Assembly: GCA_002708825.1 (NCBI GenBank)
Contig: PAPF01000033.1
Coordinates: forward strand, 33,320-97,319
From: Phyllobacteriaceae bacterium
GTDB lineage: Bacteria; Pseudomonadota; Alphaproteobacteria; Rhizobiales; Rhizobiaceae
DNA: 64,000 nucleotides
Direction of reading: 5' to 3'
Shown: positions 41,574-53,183 of the stretch, in pieces
Position numbering within the stretch: position 1 is the stretch's first letter
How the letters are laid out: the number at the start of each line of letters is the position of its first letter
Translations under genes and position numbers: made by a program
The notes under the pieces: model-generated
Databases searched by the model: none
The model's input: the letters and a program-made list of their open reading frames with translations, nothing else
Told to the model about the DNA's origin: nothing

Positions 41574-42284
41574 TCAGGCCGGCTCCTTCAACCTCTCGAT
41601 GGCCTGGCCGAGCCCGGCGAGGCTGTCGATCACCCCGTCGCAGGGGATTTCCTCCACGGGGACGTTGGTGTAGCCGCCGCGCACCAGAACGCAGGCCATG
41701 CCGGCGGCGCGCGCCGCGCCGGCATCGGCCGGGCTGTCGCCCACCATGAGGCAGCGCGAGGCGTGAAAGCCCGCCTCTTGCGCCGCGTGAAGCAGCATGT
41801 CCGGCGCAGGCTTCCTTTCAGGGCCGGTATCGCCGCCGACGACGACGGGCACCAGGCCTGAAAAGCCGAAGTGATCGAGGATGGCGCGGGTGAAGCCTTC
41901 CGGCTTGTTGGTGACGACGCCCAGTTTCACGCCGGCGCGGTGATAGGCCTTCACGATCGTCTCGGCGCCGGGCATCAGCGTGGTGCGGTCGGTCACCTGG
42001 CGGCCATAGACCTGCATCATGGTATCGGTGCGGGCATCGAGTGCCACATCCTCCAGCGCGATGCCACGCGCGGCGAAGGCGCGTTCCACCAGCTTGCGCA
42101 CGCCATTGCCGATCATGGCGCGCACCTCGTCCAGCGTCAGGGGTGCGTGATCCTCCAGCGCCAGCACCTCGTTGACGGAGGCGGCGAGATCGGGCGCAGA
42201 ATCGACCAGGGTGCCGTCGAGATCGAAGAAGATGGCCTGCGGCCAGCCGCAGCGGTCTCCGGCCTGCGCGAAGATCGGGCTCAT
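41574..42284 (-). CDS. gph: Phosphoglycolate phosphatase (cbbZ/gph type)
   Basis: A HAD-superfamily phosphatase that dephosphorylates 2-phosphoglycolate formed by RuBisCO oxygenation. The protein is 236 aa. The nucleophile motif FFDLDGTLVDSAPDLAASVN is near the N-terminus, GVVTNKPEGFTRAIL is motif II/III, and the C-terminal acidic motif is MVGDSPADAGAARAAGM. The ATG at 42284 has AAGGA about 8 nt upstream and forms an ATGA overlap with the thioredoxin-like gene. It is the last gene of the cbb operon. GCCGGC arms at 41564-41569 and 41578-41583 around its stop could form a small shared hairpin with the convergent gcvP. Confidence 0.93.
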   Translation of the reverse strand: MSPIFAQAGDRCGWPQAIFFDLDGTLVDSAPDLAASVNEVLALEDHAPLTLDEVRAMIGNGVRKLVERAFAARGIALEDVALDARTDTMMQVYGRQVTDRTTLMPGAETIVKAYHRAGVKLGVVTNKPEGFTRAILDHFGFSGLVPVVVGGDTGPERKPAPDMLLHAAQEAGFHASRCLMVGDSPADAGAARAAGMACVLVRGGYTNVPVEEIPCDGVIDSLAGLGQAIERLKEPA

Positions 42285-42838
42285 GCGGCGTCCTTCCACT
42301 TGATCGAACAGCCCATGGAGGCGATCTGGTCGCGCGGGCCCTGGCCGGTTTCGGCCACCTGTTTCATGGCCTCGTAGAGGTCACGGCGGATGTCAGCGGG
42401 CGCGCTTTCCTTGCGCGAGGCATCGAGACGGCCACGATATTGCAGTTCCATGGCCCTGTTGAAGCCGAAGAAATCCGGTGTGCAGACCGCGTCCCATGCG
42501 CGCGCGACCTGTTGTGTCTCGTCATGCAGATAGGCAAACGGCAGGTCGTGATCGGCGGCGAAGCGTTTCATGTTGTCGAAGCTGTCGGCTGGATAGGCCG
42601 TGGCATCGTTGGAACAGATGGCGACGAAGCCGATGCCCAGCTTTTCAAGGTCGCGGGCATCGCGGGCGATCCGGTCGATCACCGCCAGCACGTAGGGGCA
42701 ATGGTTGCAGATGAAGGCGACGACGAGGCCGTTGGGACCCGCCTCGCCGAGAATCGAACGGGTCTTTCCGTCCACGCCCGGCAGGGTGGCGTCAACCGGT
42801 TTCCAGCCGAAGTCGCAGACGGGAGGAATGGCTGCCAT
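42281..42838 (-). CDS. Thioredoxin-fold protein (AhpC/TSA type) inside the cbb operon
   Basis: A 185-aa protein of the thioredoxin/peroxiredoxin superfamily. The redox motif is CNHC at residues 44-47 (AFICNHCPYV), with the typical CSNDATAYPADSFDNMK and a cis-Pro-type region VCTPDFFGFN. No signal peptide is visible, so it should be cytoplasmic. It lies between rpe (29 nt upstream) and gph (4-nt overlap). A role in redox control of Calvin enzymes is tempting by analogy with plant ferredoxin-thioredoxin, but that is inference; it could equally be a peroxide- or disulfide-handling protein. Confidence 0.8.
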   Translation of the reverse strand: MAAIPPVCDFGWKPVDATLPGVDGKTRSILGEAGPNGLVVAFICNHCPYVLAVIDRIARDARDLEKLGIGFVAICSNDATAYPADSFDNMKRFAADHDLPFAYLHDETQQVARAWDAVCTPDFFGFNRAMELQYRGRLDASRKESAPADIRRDLYEAMKQVAETGQGPRDQIASMGCSIKWKDAA

Positions 42839-42867
42839 GGGAAAACTCCGATGGTTTGCTGTTTCGC

Positions 42868-43563
42868 TCAGGCCGCCGCGCGAGTGCCATTGGCGGCGGC
42901 GCGGATGGCCCGGATGTTCTCGCCATAAACGGCCGCGTTGTCCACCGACCCGCCCCGGAATACCGCCGACCCGGCCACCAGCACATCTGCTCCCGCCTCC
43001 GCGACCAGCGGCGCCGTCGCCGGATCGATCCCGCCATCGACCTGGACATGGACGGGCCGGTCGCCGATCATGGCGCGCAGTGTGCGGATCTTGTCCGTCA
43101 TGTCGATGAATTTCTGACCGCCGAAGCCCGGATTGACCGTCATCACCAGGACGAGGTCCGCAAGTTCCAGCAGGTGTGTGACCGCCTCTGCCGGCGTGCC
43201 TGGATTGAGCGCCACGCCGGCCTTCATTCCCGCCGCACGAATGGCCTGAAGGGTGCGGTGGATGTGAGGCCCGGCCTCCAGGTGAGCAGTCAGCACGTCG
43301 GCGCCCGCATCGGCATAGGCGTCGATCCAGGGATCGACCGGCGCGACCATCAGGTGCACGTCCATCACCGTCTTCACATGCGGGCGGAAGGCCTTCACGG
43401 CTGGCGGACCGAAGGTCAGGTTCGGAACGTAATGGCCGTCCATCACGTCGACATGGACCCAGTCGGCGCCTTGCGCCTCTATGGCTCGGATCTCGCGGCC
43501 GAAATCGGCGAAATCGGCGGACAGGATGGAAGGCGCAATCCTGATCGCGCGGTCGAAGGTCAT
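42868..43563 (-). CDS. rpe: Ribulose-phosphate 3-epimerase
   Basis: TIM-barrel enzyme that interconverts ribulose-5-phosphate and xylulose-5-phosphate, regenerating the RuBisCO substrate. The protein is 231 aa. Signatures are IAPSILSADFADFGREI, WVHVDVMDGHYVPNLTFGP, VMTVNPGFGGQKFI and VDGGIDPATA. Its position 12 nt after cbbX marks it as the cbbE gene of the operon. Confidence 0.96.
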   Translation of the reverse strand: MTFDRAIRIAPSILSADFADFGREIRAIEAQGADWVHVDVMDGHYVPNLTFGPPAVKAFRPHVKTVMDVHLMVAPVDPWIDAYADAGADVLTAHLEAGPHIHRTLQAIRAAGMKAGVALNPGTPAEAVTHLLELADLVLVMTVNPGFGGQKFIDMTDKIRTLRAMIGDRPVHVQVDGGIDPATAPLVAEAGADVLVAGSAVFRGGSVDNAAVYGENIRAIRAAANGTRAAA

Positions 43564-43575
43564 CGGCTTTGTCTC

Positions 43576-44523
43576 CTATTCGGCGGCGGCGCTTTGCGTG
43601 CGGTCGACATCGAGCCCGCCGGAAAAGACGCGGCTTGCGCGGATGTCGGCCGCGGTGATGGTGCTGAGTGCCTCGGCATCGAGCGGACCGTCCGCGCTTT
43701 CGAACAGGCGATTGGCCTGGCGAAGGCGCGCGCGGTCCAGCGCATTGCGGATGGAACGGGCATTGGCGAAATGGGGCTGGGCGCGGCGCAACGCGATATA
43801 GTCGGCCATGGCCTGCTCGGCTACCGTGTCGAAACGGTAGTTCTGCGCCTCCAGCATGGTCCTCGAAATGCGCAGGAGTTCCCCGTCCGAATAGTCGGGA
43901 AACTCGATGTGGTGGGCGATGCGGGACCGGAAACCGGGATTGGCCGAGAAGAAGCGGTCCATGCGGTCGGCATAGCCGGCCATGATGACGACGAGGTCAT
44001 CGCGGTTGTTCTCCATGACCTGGAGCAGGATCTCGATAGCCTCCTGGCCATAGTCGCGCTCGTTGTCGGGCTTGTAGAGGTAATAGGCCTCGTCGATGAA
44101 AAGCACACCGCCCATGGCCTTTTTCAGCACTTCCCTGGTCTTGGGGGCGGTGTGGCCGATATACTGGCCGACCAGATCGTCGCGGGTGACCGAAACGAGA
44201 TGGCCCTTGCGGATATAGCCCAGTCGGTGCAGCAGGCCGGCCATCTTCAGCGCGACCGTGGTCTTGCCGGTGCCGGGATTGCCGGTGAAGCTCATGTGCA
44301 GGGTGGGCGTTTCGGTGGCGAGGCCCATCTGGCGGCGGGCACGGTCGACCAGCAGCAGGGCGGCGGTTTCGCGGATGCGCTGCTTGCCCGGCTTCAGGCC
44401 GATCAGTTCGCGGTCCAGTTCGTCGAGGATTCCGGCCACGCCCGACGACTGGAATTCGGCCCTGAGGTCGATGGCCGAAGGCCGCTTTTCCTGCACCTCG
44501 CTAGCGGTCTGGTCGTCACTCAT
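43576..44523 (-). CDS. cbbX: CbbX, red-type RuBisCO activase
   Basis: AAA+ ATPase that remodels inhibited form IC RuBisCO by engaging the C-terminal tail of CbbL. The protein is 315 aa. Walker A is GNPGTGKT, Walker [18 protein letters not shown], and [17 protein letters not shown] follows. The ATG at 44523 has AGGAGG 9 nt upstream. A 15-bp hairpin separates it from cbbS, so it should be expressed at lower level than RuBisCO itself. The protein is ribulose-bisphosphate dependent in characterised homologues. Confidence 0.96.
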   Translation of the reverse strand: MSDDQTASEVQEKRPSAIDLRAEFQSSGVAGILDELDRELIGLKPGKQRIRETAALLLVDRARRQMGLATETPTLHMSFTGNPGTGKTTVALKMAGLLHRLGYIRKGHLVSVTRDDLVGQYIGHTAPKTREVLKKAMGGVLFIDEAYYLYKPDNERDYGQEAIEILLQVMENNRDDLVVIMAGYADRMDRFFSANPGFRSRIAHHIEFPDYSDGELLRISRTMLEAQNYRFDTVAEQAMADYIALRRAQPHFANARSIRNALDRARLRQANRLFESADGPLDAEALSTITAADIRASRVFSGGLDVDRTQSAAAE

Positions 44524-44573
44524 GAAGCCTCGCCTCCTGGGGAAAACGTGTGGACAGGGTGTGGGAAAACTGT

Positions 44574-44616
44574 GGAAGGCGGGCGGCCGCGCCTCGCATC
44601 GGGCCGCCCGCCTTCC
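44574..44616 (-). terminator. 15-bp hairpin between cbbS and cbbX
   Basis: Perfect inverted arms at 44574-44588 and 44602-44616 enclose a 13-nt loop, starting 4 nt beyond the cbbS stop on the minus strand. The downstream side reads ACAGTTTTCC, a modest T-run. It probably acts as a partial terminator and 3' stabiliser for cbbLS mRNA. Confidence 0.8.
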
Positions 44617-44620
44617 GGTG

Positions 44621-45010
44621 TCAGCCGGCCACGCGCCAGGAATAGGTCTGGCTGCGGCTGCGCACATCGGTGCGCACCATGTCGATCCCCGGCTCTTGCG
44701 CCGGCCGGTTGACGATGAAGGACATCATCACCGTCTCGAAGCCGCGCGTGGAATCGAAGGCGTTGATGCGGATGTACTTGTCGCCATGCACCTTTCGGCA
44801 CGCGTCAAGTTCCATCATCACGCCCTTGGCGTCCTTGAGGTCGAACATGGGATTGCCCCACATTTCCCAATAGGTGTTGCGCGGGTGCGGGTCGCCGGTG
44901 AACTCGATGCCGATGGCCCATTCGCGCGACAGGCAATATTCGACTTGGGCGGAAACCTGGGCGTCGGTCAGGTCGGGCAGGAAGGAAAAGCATCCTTGGG
45001 TGATACGCAT
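44621..45010 (-). CDS. cbbS: RuBisCO small subunit, form IC
   Basis: Small subunit of ribulose-1,5-bisphosphate carboxylase, 129 aa. Red-type features include [46 protein letters not shown] and the extended C-terminal hairpin [13 protein letters not shown] ending SYSWRVAG-like (QTYSWRVAG). It lies 21 nt after cbbL and is followed at once by a strong hairpin. The C-terminal extension is diagnostic of the red lineage that needs CbbX. Confidence 0.97.
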   Translation of the reverse strand: MRITQGCFSFLPDLTDAQVSAQVEYCLSREWAIGIEFTGDPHPRNTYWEMWGNPMFDLKDAKGVMMELDACRKVHGDKYIRINAFDSTRGFETVMMSFIVNRPAQEPGIDMVRTDVRSRSQTYSWRVAG

Positions 45011-45031
45011 GTCGGTTCTCCCTCTGGTTCG

Positions 45032-47604
<2,573 letters not shown>

Positions 47605-47616
47605 GTCTTTGTCCTT

Positions 47617-48096
47617 TCAGGCAGATGCGGCAAGGGCCGGGTCGGGTTCGGGAAGCAGGGCGGCGAGTTCGCGGATCCAGGGCGAGGGCCTGTCCGGCAT
47701 GCCGCCGGGAACGACGAAACAGTCGCCGAGCACGGAGAGACGCATGGCGAAGATGCGGCTGTGACGCTGGGCCTGGCGGTGGAAGCGGATGTTCTCCATG
47801 AGCGCGACAGCACCGGCCGGCATGGCGGCAAGCCCGGCCTCGGCCACGGGGCCGACGCATTCGGGCACGAAATGGACGGCCATGCCGGTGGCCTCGCGCA
47901 GGGGCGCGATCCAGTGGCGCAGCGACATGGCCGGGTTGATGTCGCCGGCCGGATCGTCATGGCCGGCGATGACGGCGACGCGGGCGCCGCGCCCGGCAAG
48001 CGCGCGGATGGCACTGGCGCAGGCCTTGCTCACACCTTGCGACAGGTCGCAGCGGACCAGGACCGTCGCGCCGTCCAGGTCGCGCGGGCCGCTCAT
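47617..48096 (-). CDS. Truncated, degenerate phosphoglycerate kinase N-domain protein
   Basis: A 159-aa protein resembling only the N-terminal, 3-phosphoglycerate-binding half of phosphoglycerate kinase. [10 protein letters not shown] (residues 12-21) matches the family's RVDLNVP strand with Asn changed to Ser. [16 protein letters not shown] replaces the SHLGRP segment, [15 protein letters not shown] matches SLKPVAERL, and [11 protein letters not shown] (96-106) matches LLENVRFH. The NDAFG motif is replaced by VVPGGMP, and the whole nucleotide-binding C-domain is absent, so kinase activity is not expected. Its ATG overlaps the cbbT stop (ATGA), and cbbA follows after 12 nt. Its place in the operon suggests a retained, non-catalytic role; a decaying gene is the alternative. 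Confidence 0.7.
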   Translation of the reverse strand: MSGPRDLDGATVLVRCDLSQGVSKACASAIRALAGRGARVAVIAGHDDPAGDINPAMSLRHWIAPLREATGMAVHFVPECVGPVAEAGLAAMPAGAVALMENIRFHRQAQRHSRIFAMRLSVLGDCFVVPGGMPDRPSPWIRELAALLPEPDPALAASA

Positions 48097-50105
48097 GCCT
48101 CCGCTCCCGCCATGCGGCGCGCCGCCTCGATCACCGCGTCGGACGTGATGCCAAAATGGCGGTAGAGATCGGACGCGGGCGCGGAGGCGCCGAAGCCCGG
48201 CATGCCGATGAAATGACCATTCTCGCCGAGCCAGCGGTCCCAGCCCATGCGGGCGGCCGCTTCCACGCCGATGCGCGGCGCAATGCCGAGAACGGAGGCC
48301 TGGTAGGCGGCGTCCTGCTGCTCGAACTTTTCCCATGACGGCATGGAAACGACAGCGGCGTGGATGCCGTGTTCGGCCAGCAGGCGGTCCGAGGCGATGC
48401 GCGCGATCTCCACTTCCGAACCGGTGGCGATGATGGTCACGTCGCGGGCGCGTTCGCTTTCCTGCAGCACGTAGGCGCCGCGGGCCGACAGGTTTTCGCG
48501 GGTGTGGCGCGCGCGCAGCATGGGCAGGGCCTGGCGCGACAGGGCGAGCACGGAGGGCGTGCGTTTCTCGAAAAGCGCGATCTCCCAGCATTCCGCCGTC
48601 TCGATGATATCGGCCGGCCGGAAGACATTCATGTTCGGGGTGGCGCGCAGGATGGCCAGGTGTTCGACCGGCTGATGCGTCGGCCCGTCCTCGCCGAGCC
48701 CGATGGAATCATGGGTCAGCACGTAGACGACCGGCTGCTCCATCAGCGCCGACAGTCGCATGGCGCCGCGCGCATAATCGGAGAAGACGAGGAAGGTGCC
48801 GCCATAGGGAATGAAACCGCCATGCAGGGACAGGCCGTTCATGACGGCCGCCATGGCATGTTCGCGGATGCCGTAATGAATGTAGCGGCCCTTGAACCGG
48901 CCGGGCGTGACCGGCGCCAGATCCTTCGTCTGCGTCAGGTTGGAGCCGGTCAGGTCGGCCGATCCGCCGATGGTCAGCGGCGTGGCGGTATTGATGACCC
49001 CCAGCACCATTTGCGAGGCCTGTCTTGTCGCGGTCTTCGTGGCGGCCGACTGGTGGTCACGGCGGAAGCGTTCCAGCCGGCGCTTCATGAGCGAGGGCAG
49101 GTCACGGGCCAAAGCCCTGTCGAAGGCCTTGCGCAGCCGGGCGGCCCCATGACGTTCCTGCCAGAGCCTGCGCTCGGCGCGACCGCGCGCCGCGACCCCT
49201 TCCCATGCATTGCGAACGCCCTCGGGCACCTCGAAGGGCGCGGCGGTCCAGCCCAGGTTCAGGCGCGTGGCCGCGACCTCGTCGGCACCCAGCGGCGCGC
49301 CATGGGTCTTGTGCGACCCCTGGAGATTCGGTGCGCCCTTGCCGATCACGGTGCGGCAGGCGATGAGCGACGGCTTGCCGGTCGTCCGGGCCCTCGCGAT
49401 GGCGGAAGCGACGGCCTCGTGGTCGTGGCCATCGACGGATTGCACGTCCCAGCCGGCCGCGCGGAAACGCATGGCCTGGTTCATGGATGTGGCCAGCGAG
49501 GTCTTGCCGTCGATGGAGATGCCGTTGTCGTCCCACAGCACGATGAGGCGGGAAAGTTTCAGATGTCCGGCCAGATCGACGGCCTCGTGACCGATGCCTT
49601 CCTGCAGGCAGCCGTCGCCGGCGACGACGTAGGTGAAGTGATCGACCAGCTTGTGGCCGAAGCGCGCCGCCATCATCCGCTCGGCCAGAGCCATGCCGAC
49701 GGCGGTGGTGATGCCCTGTCCAAGCGGACCCGTGGTCGTCTCGATGCCGAGCGCGTGGCCGTATTCGGGATGCCCTGCCGTCCTGGCTCCAAGCTGGCGG
49801 AAGTCCCGCAACTCATCGGCGGTCATGTCGGCAAAGCCCAGCAGGTGATGGACCGCATAGAGCAGCATGGAGCCATGGCCAGCCGACAGGACGAAGCGGT
49901 CGCGGTCCGGCCAGTCCGGCATGGAAGGGTCGATCTTGAGGAAGCGGTTGTAGAGCACGGCCACAGCATCGGCCATGCCCATGGGCATGCCGGGGTGGCC
50001 GGAATTGGCCTTCTGGACGGCATCCATGGCGAGAACGCGCAGCGCATTGGCCATGTCGCGTTCGGCGGCGGCCGTGCCGGCCTTCATGGTCGGGTTCATG
50101 TTCAT
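48093..50105 (-). CDS. cbbT: Transketolase, Calvin cycle type
   Basis: Thiamine-diphosphate enzyme of sugar rearrangement, 670 aa. Features are [24 protein letters not shown], the TPP-binding [19 protein letters not shown] with [14 protein letters not shown], and [13 protein letters not shown] in the Pyr domain. The ATG at 50105 gives the start [10 protein letters not shown]; the open frame runs further up across cbbP in another phase. It sits 17 nt after cbbP, and its stop overlaps the phosphoglycerate-kinase-like gene. Confidence 0.96.
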   Translation of the reverse strand: MNMNPTMKAGTAAAERDMANALRVLAMDAVQKANSGHPGMPMGMADAVAVLYNRFLKIDPSMPDWPDRDRFVLSAGHGSMLLYAVHHLLGFADMTADELRDFRQLGARTAGHPEYGHALGIETTTGPLGQGITTAVGMALAERMMAARFGHKLVDHFTYVVAGDGCLQEGIGHEAVDLAGHLKLSRLIVLWDDNGISIDGKTSLATSMNQAMRFRAAGWDVQSVDGHDHEAVASAIARARTTGKPSLIACRTVIGKGAPNLQGSHKTHGAPLGADEVAATRLNLGWTAAPFEVPEGVRNAWEGVAARGRAERRLWQERHGAARLRKAFDRALARDLPSLMKRRLERFRRDHQSAATKTATRQASQMVLGVINTATPLTIGGSADLTGSNLTQTKDLAPVTPGRFKGRYIHYGIREHAMAAVMNGLSLHGGFIPYGGTFLVFSDYARGAMRLSALMEQPVVYVLTHDSIGLGEDGPTHQPVEHLAILRATPNMNVFRPADIIETAECWEIALFEKRTPSVLALSRQALPMLRARHTRENLSARGAYVLQESERARDVTIIATGSEVEIARIASDRLLAEHGIHAAVVSMPSWEKFEQQDAAYQASVLGIAPRIGVEAAARMGWDRWLGENGHFIGMPGFGASAPASDLYRHFGITSDAVIEAARRMAGAEA

Positions 50106-50122
50106 CGTGCAGGCTCCCGTGG

Positions 50123-50992
50123 TCAGGCCATGCGGCGCTTGCGCTCGACCAGCTTGTGGATGAGCGGCGTGAAAATGAGCTGCATGGCGAGGTCGAGCTT
50201 GTCGCCGGGCACGACGATGGAATTGGCCCGCGACATGTAGCTGTCGTGCAGCATGGACAGCAGGTAGGGAAAATCGATGCCGCGCGGATTGGCGAAACGG
50301 ATGACGAGGATCGATTCCGCCGGCGTCGGGATCCAGCGCGCCACGAAGGGGTTGGACGTGTCCACGATGGGCACGCGCTGGAAATTGATGTCGGTGTGGG
50401 AGAATTGCGGGCAGATGTAATGCACGTAGTCGGGCATGCGGCGCAGGATCGTATCCGTGACGGCCTCGGTGGAATAGCCGCGCGCGGCCTTGTCGCGATG
50501 GATCTTCTGGATCCATTCGAGATTGATGACGGGAACAACACCGATCTTCAGGTCGCCGTGGCGGGCGAGGTTGACCTTGTCGGTCACCGCGCAACCATGC
50601 AAGCCCTCGTAGAACAGCAGGTCGGAATCGCCGAATTCCTCCCAGTCGGTGAAGGTGCCAGGCGCCGCGCCGTAGCGGGCAGCCTCGTCCTCGTCGTGAA
50701 TGTAGTGGCGCGTGCGCCCCCTGCCCCGGCGGCCATATTCCTCGAAGACGCTTTCAAGGATTTCCAGTTCGTTCGCCTCGGCGGAGAAGTGGGTGAAATC
50801 GCGGCCCTGTGCCTTTTCCTCGGCGATGCGCTGCTTCATGGCCTGACGGTCATAGCGGTGGAAGGCGTCCCCCTCGATGAAGGCGGCGGTGACCCCTTCG
50901 CGGGCAAAGATCTTGCCGAAGGTTTCCTTCACCGTGGTGGTGCCGGCGCCGGATGAACCGGTAATGGAGATGATGGGGTGCTTGGTGGACAT
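50123..50992 (-). CDS. cbbP: Phosphoribulokinase
   Basis: Phosphorylates ribulose-5-phosphate to the RuBisCO substrate ribulose-1,5-bisphosphate, a reaction unique to the Calvin cycle. The protein is 289 aa, the proteobacterial (class I) form. The P-loop [10 protein letters not shown] is at residues 12-21, [15 protein letters not shown] follows, and [38 protein letters not shown] contains the Walker B and substrate region. The ATG at 50992 is 10 nt after the cbbF stop. Confidence 0.97.
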   Translation of the reverse strand: MSTKHPIISITGSSGAGTTTVKETFGKIFAREGVTAAFIEGDAFHRYDRQAMKQRIAEEKAQGRDFTHFSAEANELEILESVFEEYGRRGRGRTRHYIHDEDEAARYGAAPGTFTDWEEFGDSDLLFYEGLHGCAVTDKVNLARHGDLKIGVVPVINLEWIQKIHRDKAARGYSTEAVTDTILRRMPDYVHYICPQFSHTDINFQRVPIVDTSNPFVARWIPTPAESILVIRFANPRGIDFPYLLSMLHDSYMSRANSIVVPGDKLDLAMQLIFTPLIHKLVERKRRMA

Positions 50993-51002
50993 GATGCTTT
51001 CC

Positions 51003-52052
51003 TCAGACGCGGAACAGGCCGCGCTTGCCAAACAGCGGCGAGCGATCTGAAATCATGGCGGGATCGACATGGTAGCGAGCGATGCGCTCGACCTCGTCAC
51101 CAGAACCGAAGACGAGCGGCGTGCGCTGGTGCAGCGTGACCGGCACCAGGTCGAGGATCCGGTTGACCGTGTCGGTTGCCTTGCCGCCGGCCTGCTCGAC
51201 GAGCAAGGCGATGGGATTGGCCTCGTAGACGAGGCGCAGACGGCCGGCCGAATAGCCCTTGCGGCGGTCGCCGGGGTAGAGGAACACGCCACCCCGCACC
51301 AGGATGCGGTAGGTCTCGGCGACGAGCGAGGCGATCCAGCGCATGTTGAAATCACGCTCGCGCGGTCCGTCGGTGCCGGCAAGGCAATCGTCGACCCACA
51401 GGCGGACCGGATCTTCCCAATGCCGGTAGTTGGAGGCGTTGATGGCGAATTCACCCGTCTTGCCGGGAATGGAGACCGCGTCATAGGCCTCGACGAAATC
51501 GCCGAGTTTCGGCGAATGGACGAAGATGCGCGTGCCGGACCCGACGGTCAGGGCGAGTGCGAGTTGCGGACCGTAGATGAAGAAGCCTGCGGCGAGCTGG
51601 TTCCTGCCCGATTGCAGGAAAGAGGTTTCCGGCGCGACGCGCGGGTCGCCCTGCACCGGCAGGATGGAAAAGATCGTACCGATCGAGACATTGGTCTCGA
51701 TGTTCGACGATCCGTCCAGCGGATCGATGGCGAGTGCCAGCGGCTTGTCCGGATCGAGCAGGATGGGGAAGTTGTTTTCCTCCGATCCGTAAAGGGCGAT
51801 TGCCTCGTTGCGGGCGGCTTCCAGGAACATGCCGTCGGCAATCACATCCAGATCCTTCTGGGTGTCGCCACCGGCATTCGTCTCGCCGCGCGAGGCCGCA
51901 AAGCCCCTGATGAGGGCGCCCTGCTTTGTGAGCTTGCGCACCTCGACGGCCTTGGCCGCGAGCCCCATGATGACGCCGGCAATCGCCCCGGCATGGGCGT
52001 GCCCGGCGAAACCGCCCGAACGCAGGAATGCATGCAGTGTCTGTCCAGCCAT
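51003..52052 (-). CDS. cbbF: Class 1 fructose-1,6-bisphosphatase
   Basis: Hydrolyses fructose- (and probably sedoheptulose-) bisphosphate, 349 aa. Metal-site motif LAIDPLDGSSNIETNVSIGTIFSI and substrate motifs RWIASLVAETYRIL, GVFLYPGDRRKGYSAGRLRLVYEANPIALLVEQAGGKA are clear. The ATG at 52052 has GGAGGAGG 6 nt upstream; earlier in-frame codons are not convincing starts. It is the first gene of the cbb operon, directly opposite cbbR. Confidence 0.96.
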   Translation of the reverse strand: MAGQTLHAFLRSGGFAGHAHAGAIAGVIMGLAAKAVEVRKLTKQGALIRGFAASRGETNAGGDTQKDLDVIADGMFLEAARNEAIALYGSEENNFPILLDPDKPLALAIDPLDGSSNIETNVSIGTIFSILPVQGDPRVAPETSFLQSGRNQLAAGFFIYGPQLALALTVGSGTRIFVHSPKLGDFVEAYDAVSIPGKTGEFAINASNYRHWEDPVRLWVDDCLAGTDGPRERDFNMRWIASLVAETYRILVRGGVFLYPGDRRKGYSAGRLRLVYEANPIALLVEQAGGKATDTVNRILDLVPVTLHQRTPLVFGSGDEVERIARYHVDPAMISDRSPLFGKRGLFRV

Positions 52053-52104
52053 GGGTGCCTCCTCCATGGCCGCAATCAATGCAGCGACTTGAATGTTTGT
52101 AAAA

Positions 52105-52130
52105 TTTATTCTATTAGGAGAAAGGATAAA
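52105..52130. promoter_or_regulatory. Candidate CbbR binding site
   Basis: TTTATTC (52105-52111) and GGATAAA (52124-52130) form an imperfect inverted repeat with one mismatch across 12 bp, in the short, AT-rich gap between divergent cbbF and cbbR. LysR-type regulators bind such T/A-flanked dyads in exactly this location. The assignment is by position and symmetry only. Confidence 0.5.
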
Positions 52131-52147
52131 TTTTTTTAAGTATAGGC

Positions 52148-53089
52148 ATGATCAACGCGTCCATACGCCAGTTGCGAACCCTGCTTGCCCTTCGCCGGCA
52201 CCGGAAGATTTCGGCCGCCGCAAGCGCCCTCGGGCTGACGTCCCCGGCGGTCACCATCCAGCTTCGCCAGCTGGAGGAGGAACTGGGCACGCAACTCTTC
52301 ATCCGCACCCGCACGGGCACCATTCCCACCGAGACGGGCCAGATCGCGCTGGAGGCGGCGCAGCGCATCCTCGACGAGCTGGAAACCCTTCAGGAACGGA
52401 TACTTGAGCACAAGGGGCTGAAGGCGGGACGGGTCCGCATGGGCGTCGTTTCGACAGGAAAGTACTTCGCCCCGCGCCTCATCGCCGGCTTCAACGGCAC
52501 CCATCCGGGCATCGACATCACGCTCAACACGGCCAACCGGACCGAAGTGATCGCCATGCTGGAACGGCATGAAATCGACATGGCGCTGATGGGCCGGCCA
52601 CCGAAGCATTTCGGCGTGAAGGCGACGCTGTTCGGCGACCATCCGCTTGTCTTCATCGCCCATCCCGGCCACCCGCTGGCACGCCGCCGCGACATTTTGC
52701 GCCAGGAACTGGCACGCCAGAAGTTCATCGTGCGCGAACGGGGATCGGGTACGCGGGCTTCCTTCGAATTCTTCATGGCCGGGGACGGCGGCGAAAGCGA
52801 ACTGGCCATGACCGAGATGGATTCAAACGAGACCATCAAGCAGGCGGTGATGGCCGGCCTCGGCATCGCGTTCATTTCCGGCCATACGATCGAGCAGGAA
52901 ATGCGCGCCGGGACGCTTGCCGTCCTCGACGTGGCGGAAACGCCGATCCGCCGGCAATGGTACTCGGTCCGCCATGCGGACCGCAGCCCGACACCCGCCA
53001 TGCTGGCGCTGGACGAATTCCTGCGCCGCAAGGGGCCGGAAATCCTGCCGCTGCTGGAAAAAACCTATCCGGCCGGGTCGCTTTCTTGA
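52148..53089 (+). CDS. cbbR: CbbR, LysR-type regulator of the Calvin operon
   Basis: A 313-aa LysR-family activator. The winged helix-turn-helix occupies residues 1-62 (RQLRTLLALRRHRKISAAASALGLTSPAVTIQLRQLEEELG in outline), followed by a periplasmic-binding-like effector domain with ALMGRPPK and FIAHPGHPLA. It is divergent from cbbF with 95 nt between the starts, the standard CbbR arrangement. Known homologues sense metabolites such as ribulose-bisphosphate, phosphoenolpyruvate or NADPH; which applies here is unknown. Confidence 0.92.
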   Translation: MINASIRQLRTLLALRRHRKISAAASALGLTSPAVTIQLRQLEEELGTQLFIRTRTGTIPTETGQIALEAAQRILDELETLQERILEHKGLKAGRVRMGVVSTGKYFAPRLIAGFNGTHPGIDITLNTANRTEVIAMLERHEIDMALMGRPPKHFGVKATLFGDHPLVFIAHPGHPLARRRDILRQELARQKFIVRERGSGTRASFEFFMAGDGGESELAMTEMDSNETIKQAVMAGLGIAFISGHTIEQEMRAGTLAVLDVAETPIRRQWYSVRHADRSPTPAMLALDEFLRRKGPEILPLLEKTYPAGSLS

Positions 53090-53183
53090 TCTGTGTCGTT
53101 GACCGGAAAATCGGCCCTGTCACAAAACACATGAGACTAGCGCGCTATCCGGGGCGCGAATGACACCAGAGCAGGGAGAAAAC

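Noticed and set aside
41564..41583. GCCGGC inverted repeat between convergent gcvP and phosphoglycolate phosphatase
   Set aside because: Six-bp arms of a self-complementary hexamer are common at this GC content and no T-tract follows, so it is not called as a terminator.
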